Below, one piece after another: positions 56,331-64,000 of a stretch of DNA of 64,000 bases. Numbering within the stretch: position 1 is the first letter of the stretch; every line of letters starts with the position of its first letter. Below the pieces are notes generated by a model. The model saw nothing but the letters and a program-made list of their open reading frames with translations. It searched no databases and was not told where the DNA came from. Source of the stretch: Polyporus tsugae (Eukaryota > Basidiomycota > Agaricomycetes > Polyporales > Polyporaceae); NCBI GenBank assembly GCA_024305745.1, contig JAHRBS010000004.1, positions 310,001 through 374,000 of the forward strand. Reading direction: 5' to 3'. The translations under genes were made by a program, and so were the position numbers.

Positions 56331-57911
56331 CTACCGGCGGACCGCCTCGGCCCCGCCCGTGATTTCCCAGACGCTTCCGACCTCTTCGTGCAACCGCTGC
56401 AATCGCGCGCACCGAAAGTGAGTAATCGAGTGGGGCTGAAACAATATAGTCCCTTACGTCAGGTTGGATCTCGAGGCCGACCAGGGCTTCCAGCACCGCG
56501 CGTCCGGTCCACGCTTCGATCGTCGCGACTTCCGGGGGCGTTATGAAGTCCTGTGACGTGCGCGAGGCAAACACCATCTGCGCAGCCGCCGCCCGGATGC
56601 GTGGAGGGGGGCTGAGCGGCAGGCTCCCGGTCGCGGACGCGGCCACGTCAGGAATCTGCGTCTGCGTCGACGGCGCGTGCACGGGCGAAATGGAAGGCGC
56701 GGTCGGGGCGTGGTGCAGAGGGGGTGCTTCTGCGCTTCCCGTCTTGGCCTCGATGTCCCAGCACGCTGCGAGGTGCAGGATATGGAACGTCTCCATCTTG
56801 GGAGGTAGCCGAGCGCGGGGCGTGAGAGCGGTCCCTGACCTAGAATCAGCGGGAGACATACCTCGAGCGTCGCCAGGTCCTTGTGCGCGGCCATGAGGCG
56901 AGGAATGAGGTCCGAGTTGTGGTCGGGGAACGACGTCTGGCGTCCTTGTGAGGAGTAGAAGCTGCGCGGGCAGCCCTGAGCCCAGTGCTTAGAGATGTCC
57001 CTGGAAAAAATACCCTACCTGTCTGCTGATGCGTTGAGGGTATGGTCTACGATCGACGTTTTGATCTCGGGAGGCTGCGTCGCCTTCAATGATTTCACCA
57101 CCTATTTTGGGTCTAACCTTGGCGGAGCTCTCCAAAAGACGCAGATGAACGAAACCTTACTGCGTCGTGCAAGACCGGGTCGGCCATTACCTGCAGGACA
57201 GCGGTCATTCCAAGACGCTCCGGGGAGAGAACCTGCAGACGCACCGGCTTGCTCAATCTGTAAGGCTCATCCTTCGAGCTTCCGGATACGAAATCGTAAT
57301 CGTAATTCCTCGTCACGGCGATGCTGCCCTTCGGGGCCACCACGGAGCCCACGGGCACGTCAATGAGGGCGCCGCAGGACCCGAGTCTTGGATGTGGTAA
57401 ATTTCGTATCAGAAAACCAACGTCAGTTCAAACGCTCGACTACTGCGCAGACACGAAAAACACCATTGACCTCACCACGAGCATGTCGCCGCTCAAGCAT
57501 TCTCTCACCTCCCGCACAAAGAAATCGGCGTTCGGGTAACCCATGCCAATGGCGATGATAGACACGGGGACACCCTTGTATCGGCCAGTGATGGTGGTAA
57601 ACCCCCTCTCAGACGTGATTTCAAACGGCGTCGGGCTTGGGTCGAGATATGAAGCGATGCCATGGGCCCGCGAAGGTGCACCTAGTGTGATCTGAAGTGT
57701 CTTTGTCATTGCCAACCTTCGTGCAGGGATGAGTACGATGTGGACGTACGATACGATTGGCTACCTCGCCCGCGCGAAGGCCCAGATGGTATACACGTTG
57801 GTCGAGCGTGCGGGGGAAGTCTGGAACGAGGATGGGGAGGAAGGACGTCAGTTCGGACGAATCTCGCAAACTTCTATGACACATACTTGCGTCAAGGATG
57901 CGGTCTCTCAT
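56331..57911 (-). CDS. Uridine phosphorylase-like nucleoside phosphorylase
   Basis: Phosphorolytic cleavage of uridine to uracil and ribose-1-phosphate in pyrimidine salvage. Predicted 358 residues from nine exons: 57911-57887, 57820-57750, 57691-57471, 57386-57245, 57190-57161, 57101-57019, 56961-56862, 56796-56458, 56396-56331; every phase fits. Family blocks in order: NFPRTLDQRVYHLGL, GEVANRIITLGAPSRA, SERGFTTITGRYKGVPVSII, GMGYPNADFFVREV, RLGSCGALIDVPVGS, TLNASADSFYSSQGR, LATLEMETFHILHLAACW and AAAQMVFASRTSQDFI. The ALEMET-like motif contacts the ribose in PNP_UDP_1 enzymes. The insertion between AACW and AAAQM is Pro/Ala-rich. A cytosine deaminase 20 kb away acts in the same salvage route, probably by chance. 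Confidence 0.9.
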
Positions 57912-60900
57912 CTTGCAAGCTACCGCTGTACTTTCCCAGTTGGCAGTCAAGCGTGTACAGTTTTCCTGCACCTGGTGGTTGCTGTATGACTCGAAATGAA
58001 CGTAAAATCCGCGCTGTTGAGATGATCAGTTATTGACCGGGGAGTCACACGTGACAGACCCAGATGTGGTGTTGTTTGACGCTTCCTTTCTCGGCCTCGC
58101 CTCCGAGTGAGCCTGAGTCGGCGGCGAGAGGCCAACATTCCTTCGACCACGTCCACGATTTGCCTCAAACACTTTGACCTCTTTGTTAACACCGTCTTCA
58201 TCTCCGGAATACCCATGCGGTGGAACTGGTGGAACTGCCGTTCTACAGCAGCCGTTGTTCCCGCAACGCCAACTCGTGACGACATCTAGGTTCTGAAGGG
58301 GCCAAAGGGACAGGCACTCGCGGAGCTTTTGCGTGTCATCGAGAAAAAGGTATGTCATCCGAACCCAAGTCCCTCCCATTCCGATGATCGAATCGATTGC
58401 TGAAAGCTCCCGACGTTCACAGTGCACACAACCACGCCGAACGTGTCCTTCGCCGCGCTCCCGTGCAAGCATCCGCGTCCGCAGAGCGTACTACCGTACG
58501 CCCAAAACGCCTCAGCGCTCGCGGGAAGCATACTCATCGACGTGCCTTCACTCGAGGGCAGATCCTTCTCCCCGTCTATTCATAACCCGGTTCGCCCACG
58601 CCCACGCCCACGGCGCGGCTCGCACCGTCTAGACGGTAGCGGATATACTTGTCGACGCGTGAGACGACCGACCGCGCTCGGCGTGTGGCACGTCTGAGAT
58701 GTGGCAACGGTGCCCGCCGATTGTCCCGCCTACCCTCCGCTCGGCTTCGCGCATGGCGCGCTACCAATAGCCCGTGCCCAACCCTCTCACTCTCTTACGC
58801 TCTTGCGCTGAGAACGATCGCAAAAGAGCGTCCGGCTCCCACACCTCGCGTAAACGTTGATGCCAGCTTCCAACCCTCGCGCCTGGGGTCACCATCCCCA
58901 TCCCATGCTCCCTTTGGAGCTCCGTGGGAGCTGCGTCCCACTGGGGACGGTTTGACCGTCTAGTGAGGGCGAGAGGGTTTGGGATGCGATCAAACTCCCA
59001 CCGTCATAGGTAGTGGCACGGGACGCAACTCTGTTCCATTCCTCAACTCATACCCGTTCGGGAAACAAGCCACCCAGGTTCCATACGGTACGCCCATTCA
59101 CTCCTGCCGTCAATCTCGTCTTCGGAAAGCCCCTTGCTCAAACACATACATTGGCATTTAGAATGGTGGCCGTTGGGCGCGCCAGGCAGAAGCGGACGCG
59201 GCTTCCTGGGCTATCACTCGTTACAATACACAACAACTCGTCGTCGACAAGCTGTGTGGACTGCACTCCATGGTGTCGGACCCGGCGTGAAGATTTCCTG
59301 GCTAGGCGCGAGGCGGGGTCGTAGGGGGCCCTGCCGTGAAAGAAAAGAAGATGCTCGTGCCCACCTTCTCGCAAAATCGAGAAAGACGGTTGGACAGTGC
59401 GAGGCCCAGGGGTGCGCTTCTCCCTGCCCAAGCGACTCCGTGACGTTCAGCCCCGAGTTCTTGCAGCGTCCGCTGGTGAGTAGTTACCGGATCCATCTCG
59501 CGCTCCCCACCCGCACTGAGAAGGCCTGTTCTCAAACCCTCGCGTTCCGGGAGAGACGAACGCCATAACCGCCGCGGCACAATCCCATACAATGCTCCCG
59601 TGAAGCGTCGCGGGCAGTCGGCATGCGGGTACGTGCTGTGGCGCGTCCGCCGCGCGTGCCTGGCCCCCATCTTCCCGTCCTTCGTCCTCCCGGCGTGACG
59701 TGCATGGAAGCTCGCCTGCGTGCTCCAGGCTTGCGAATGGTTGCCAAACCTCGCGATCGTCGGTAGCCGAGGACGTATCGCGTCGCATCCATGGACTCCC
59801 TCCTATCTGCGACCCGGAGCTCTGCCAAACCCGCTGAGCACCTGAGCGCGTGCCTTAAGTTCCCGGTGCGGTGCGTGCTCGTCCGTCCAGCCGTCCTGCT
59901 TCTGAATCCTGTGGAGCAGCCAGTTCGCCCGTGTGGGGGCAGACTGCTGATCGCATTGACACATCCCACGTCTCGAGCCACCGGAGCCTCAGGCGTCGAG
60001 CCTGGCGTACCAATGTCTATCGCGACATTTCTCAGCTCTCCCTTGGCTTCGCCCGCCGCCAGACAGAGAATGCCATCAGCAGCCAACGGGCGGCGTCACG
60101 CGGTGGCGGACGCGGAAGGGCGGGCGAGCCACGCTCTGCCGGTGCTTCGTAGCGCGGAAAGAAGACGCGGACCTCATGACTCTGCGTTCGGGCGAGCGAG
60201 CACGAGGGGGCTTCTCGCTGACTCGCCCGCTGCGTCACTAGACATGGCCAAATGACCTCTAGAGACCGGACGGGAGAAGGGGCGTGGTCACATGCGCGTC
60301 GTTGGTGTTCGCAATCACCGACAGCGTCTCCGCCGGCCTCGCGCGAGCGGATTCCTCGAGGACGAATGGCGGACCGCGCGGTCGGGAGGAGAGAAGGCGG
60401 GCAGGAGAGACAGCTTGCCGTCCGTCCATCGGACGTCAATGCATGGGCGGGGGGGGGCGTGGGGACTGAGCAGCTTCGTCGCGGGCGGAATATCATTTGT
60501 CGAATCTCGGCAGAAAGAAGGCCGGCCGTGCTTCTGCCAAGCCTGAAGTCGCCGCCGCTGTCGGGGAAGTGCCATGGGGCGTGACGATGTGCGGTCGACG
60601 GTTCTGGCAGTGCGCATTGCTGCCGTGCCGACGGTCTGTGTGTGGGTTGCGCACGACTGCGAAAGTTGGTGGCGGCACGGAGGATTACTGGATTTAGGAT
60701 AGCCGGGGGTCGGTTGCGGAGTTGCTATTCGGGAACGCTCGATGTCGATCGACGACGAGAGGGCGGTGGGCACAACCACGTAACCTTGGATCTTCGGTCT
60801 AGATGGAGGGTGACGTACGCGGTATTTCCCCATAAGTCCCGCCCGCACCGTAGCGAACATCAAACCCAGCACCCTCCCCGACTCGCCCGGGGTAGACGCC

Positions 60901-63743
60901 GCAGACGTGCGCGCAAGGAGCCGCGCCGCAGGGCTGACGTCGAAGATGATGCCATTTCGACCGAAGTTCCGCTGCGCATCGTCCGGCCCCCTCTACCGCT
61001 GTGTTCTGACATGTCCAAACGGCTTTGCATGGAGCGCTACGGGCAGCGGGCGCGGTTTGCAGCGCTACTGAACCCGCCGCGAGGCCACTTATCGATATCC
61101 GTGCGCCCCAGAAGCCTGCAATCGCAGCATCAGGTTCCAGGAGGGAGCATCGATGGAAATCGGGAATGCGCACTGTGTGGTCGGCGCCGCCCTGCGTGCT
61201 GATTTGGGGCACTCCGATTAGCACGCAGGCAACTTGAAGTTCTGACCAGCGCAGCTTGGGCACGCGTTCAGGCTGCAAGGCGCAAAAGCACTTAACGGTC
61301 CCAACCATCGCCAACCGCGCCTCCAACCGCGGAAACAGCGCGTGAGAGCGAGCTGGCGTTGTTGGTGCGCTGTGGTACGTAGAATGAACCCGACGCCACC
61401 ACGACTGAAGTACTGATGGACAGCGACCGGTCGCGGGCCTCAAGGGTCAAGCAGAAGATTCTCTCGTTCTGGTGCCAGTTGAGCCGAGTTTGTAAAGATC
61501 AAAGGCAGTACATCACCTGGTTACCTCGCTGCTATCCAACATCTGGGCAATGTCGCTCATGATGACCGGTCACTTCGCTGGGTCTTCTCGCTGACATATG
61601 AGGGCGATACGTCAGCGGGGATGATACGTCGAGCTGAAGACGGTCTCGCCATTGGCAACGGCAATCCAGGCATGCACTTCAGTGTCTCCGGTCCCATCCC
61701 CTCCAAGTCCAACATTCCCTCGGGCCTCGGCTAGTCGTATCGCTCGAGGCTACACGTGGCGATCCGGCGGCAGACTGAGCCTAAACTGACGGGTATTAGG
61801 GACCGCCAGCACGGATCGCAGTCCGCGCCGTGACCTCCCTGTGGCCGAGAGCGAGGAATCGAAGATCAGGACATCACCGAAACAAGCAAACGAGGAACGC
61901 GAAAATCGAGAAATGCGTCGCACTTTCCGCTGAATTTCCTGGAATCGAATGTTTGCCACGCACCACTTTGCACGGTCGTCTCGACGGGGCCCTCCAGCTC
62001 CAAAACGGCGGCATTCGGCGCGAGCTCGGGAGTCGGTATCAATCACAGGACGGCGAACCCCGGCCGCCTGGCGGTCGCTTCCTGTCGATTTCCGGCGACG
62101 AAGTCGGGAAACGCGCGCGCGCGCTGGACGGGTCGGGTCGCGGAGCCTGACCGTCGTCCGAGGCGGGGGTGGCGGAGGCTTCTGTGTAGTGGCTGGGATC
62201 TGGCGGGAGGGAAATGAATGAATAGGTGGTGGGGAGCATTCTTCCGATAAACTACGCTGTGCGGGGATCTTCCTGCCAATCTCTCATGGCCAGCGTGATT
62301 TGAGCGCGGGCGTGTGGGCGTGCGCCCTTGCTTCGTCCGCTCAGCCGCCCGAGGAAAGATGGCGGTGATGGCTGCGCCCAACTCCGAGATGCCTCCTCCC
62401 GCCGTGTGCGAATGTCCGGTAAGTGCAATGCTGTTGGCTGGCTGGTCACTGGTGCCGTGTCGTGTCGCCCGTTGTTTGGTATGTGTTTGCTCTGCTGTCG
62501 CAGCTGGCGGGTAGTACGTGGCGGCATCAGTAGATTTGACGATTGAAGCGGAGAGACAGGGTCCGCGACATGTCAGCCGCACTGGGCAGATTCTCCGACC
62601 TCGAGACAGCGTTTCTCACGAGAACGAGAACGAGTTGGGGTTAGCCGTCCGCATCTTCAGGGACCTCTTCTCTCGCTCGACCGGCGCGGGTCCTGTCTTC
62701 CGATAGCGACATGCTCGCATGATCCCCTGTGCGCTTGTTCCGGCGAAGGCCCCTCGGACCATCGGTCGTCCTCGCAGCTGGATCGGCTGCTTCTCGAGCC
62801 CGCCTTGCTCGCGCTGAGATCGTGCATCATGCTCGGATAGCCGGGACAGAGCGGTACGTGAACGGGGTCCAGGGGAATCTTTTCCAAGTGTTAGAGCCAT
62901 GTCTCTGGCCCGGTCCGACTCTGACACTGTACCCGCATGCATCACCCTCGTCGCCTCAGTGCCTGTAACTCGTTGAGGGGGGAGGAGACCGCTCGATAGA
63001 GATACACACCTGTTTGGGTGGCCACAGGGCCGCGACGGTTTGCGCGGCATGCACCACTCGCTGGTGCTTGTACGGCCGCCATGCCGGTGCTCACCGCTGG
63101 GTAAAAAGACATCATGGGACCAAGAGATAGTGGGCGCTGTGACTGGAAGAAGGGGCGGGTTCGTGACAGAGAAATCAAAGCTAGCCGAAAGCAGAGACCG
63201 CCAGTCTGGACGAATCTAAAAAGGCAAACTTGCGAGGGAGATCCGGGTCCACGGCCAGTGGAAAAATCGGCGATATCTGTCGAGTATTCTGGCCTGGAAC
63301 GGTCAGAACGGTCACTCGCCAGTCACTCTGCCCGTCCACAGGCCGCTTATTGGTCGGCCGTGCCTGCGTGCAGCCCGTTTCTTCCCTCCCCCGGCCGTTT
63401 CGAGGGTTCGTCTACGGTGATGTCCTCTGCCTGACTTCTCCGGAATACGCCAGAGAACGCGGCCTTTTACCTTTTTCACCACTACATTCCCTCCAGCAGA
63501 CATTCCAGCTATAACGCCAGCCATTCCTGCCGCACTCCTCTTCCTGCCTTGTTCTCGTGTGTGCCTAACGGGCCTCATCATAAGCGTCTAATCTCCACCC
63601 TCGGGTCCACTCTTCAGGGCCTCTCACCAGACCCCTCCCTCGCTTGCTTTACATCTGCCGCGTCCTCGCGTCTGCTCCTGCTCTCCCCGTTCACCCCAAC
63701 GCTGTCCATCGTGGCGGTCCTTCACCAGTTGGCCCCTCCGCAG
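57912..63743. other. Long intergenic region, one weak coding trace
   Basis: About 5.8 kb between the uridine phosphorylase start and the gene at 63,744. One plus-strand trace near 58,290-58,560 looks spliced: KGQALAELLRVIEKK, a GTATGT donor, a CACAG acceptor, then TTTPNVSFAALPCKHPRPQS and ALAGSILIDVPSLEG. I cannot assign it. The rest is GC-rich with short overlapping frames only; no domain, tRNA or inverted repeat is supported. The right-hand end should be the promoter and 5' UTR of the next gene. Confidence 0.4.
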
Positions 63744-64000
63744 ATGAGTCGCTTTCCCTCGACGTCGCAGTACACTCCGTCGGGAGTTGCCGAGCCGACT
63801 ATCCAGGAAGCGGGTAAAGCGGACATTGCACGACACAATCGGGACGGCTCCCCCTCCGACTCTGAGTCCAGCGCAGCGTTCAAGGACTACGCGGAGCACG
63901 CAGATCACGAAGGCAGCTCACCAGGTGCGCGTGTTCTAGTGTATTGTCGTCGCCGTAGCTGACCAGGAGCTGCCTGGACCTTCCTAGAAGACCCGTACCA
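63744..64000 (+). CDS. 5' end of a gene cut by the window edge
   Basis: A coding-like first exon 63744-63924 starts MSRFPSTSQYTPSGVAEP and ends EGSSP before a GTGCGC donor. A 42-nt intron with a CTGAC branch site and CAG acceptor leads to a second exon from 63967 (AAWTFLEDPY). The N-terminus is polar, rich in Ser, Asp and Glu (SPSDSESSAAFKDYAEH), and gives no family. It would fit the cytosolic tail of a membrane protein or a regulatory protein. The gene is truncated by the window end. Confidence 0.55.

Noticed and set aside
1..64000. CRISPR arrays, bacterial operons, rRNA genes
   Set aside because: No spaced direct repeats, Shine-Dalgarno-led gene chains or rRNA sequence; the DNA is fungal nuclear.

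Overview
The window is fungal nuclear DNA, most likely from an agaricomycete (mushroom-forming basidiomycete). Its genes are split by many introns of about 45-80 nt with GT-AG ends and CTRAY-like branch points. It carries a class I hydrophobin, a CE16/GDSL esterase, a family of F-box/leucine-rich proteins of the kind expanded in Agaricomycetes, and GC-rich coding DNA. I rebuilt exon structures by hand from reading frames, splice signals and remembered family consensus; no search was run.

Layout. (1) 1-8.5 kb is an accessory region: a decayed F-box gene, the tail of a GH31 alpha-glucosidase, a tRNA-Gly(GCC), two intact F-box genes and a four-exon gene of unknown family. (2) 9-30 kb is a mostly housekeeping block. 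It holds a zf-4CXXC_R1 protein, a Ser/Pro-rich protein, a type II haloacid-dehalogenase-like hydrolase, the histone chaperone NAP1, the deubiquitinase UBP14/isopeptidase T, and, divergently, the ribosome-associated Hsp70 SSZ1, followed by a hydrophobin and a CE16-type esterase. (3) 30-35 kb is a graveyard: an orphan F-box tail, a 0.58-kb element with long inverted repeats and a frameshifted ABC transporter. (4) 35.3-38.3 kb holds two intact genes, a cytosine deaminase and a secreted DUF7223-like protein. (5) 40-47 kb is again decayed: FMO, AMP-binding enzyme, F-box, tRNA-Gly, GH31 tail and a once-frameshifted F-box gene. This right-hand set mirrors region 1 in inverted orientation about 40 kb away. 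(6) 48-58 kb holds a paralogue of the unknown gene with a MITE in one intron, a GDT1-type Mn/Ca transporter, about 4 kb without a recognisable gene, and a nine-exon uridine phosphorylase. (7) 58-63.7 kb is nearly empty; a new gene starts at 63,744 and runs off the end.

Main points of interest: the inverted duplication built around an identical tRNA-Gly; a 10-nt micro-exon kept at the same place in three F-box paralogues; a possible 2-nt micro-exon in the esterase and a 14-nt one in the cytosine deaminase; and several non-autonomous elements, two of them inside introns of intact genes. I found no convincing new multi-gene system. The best candidate novelties are the micro-exons, the mirrored F-box/GH31/tRNA block and the unassigned paired gene family.
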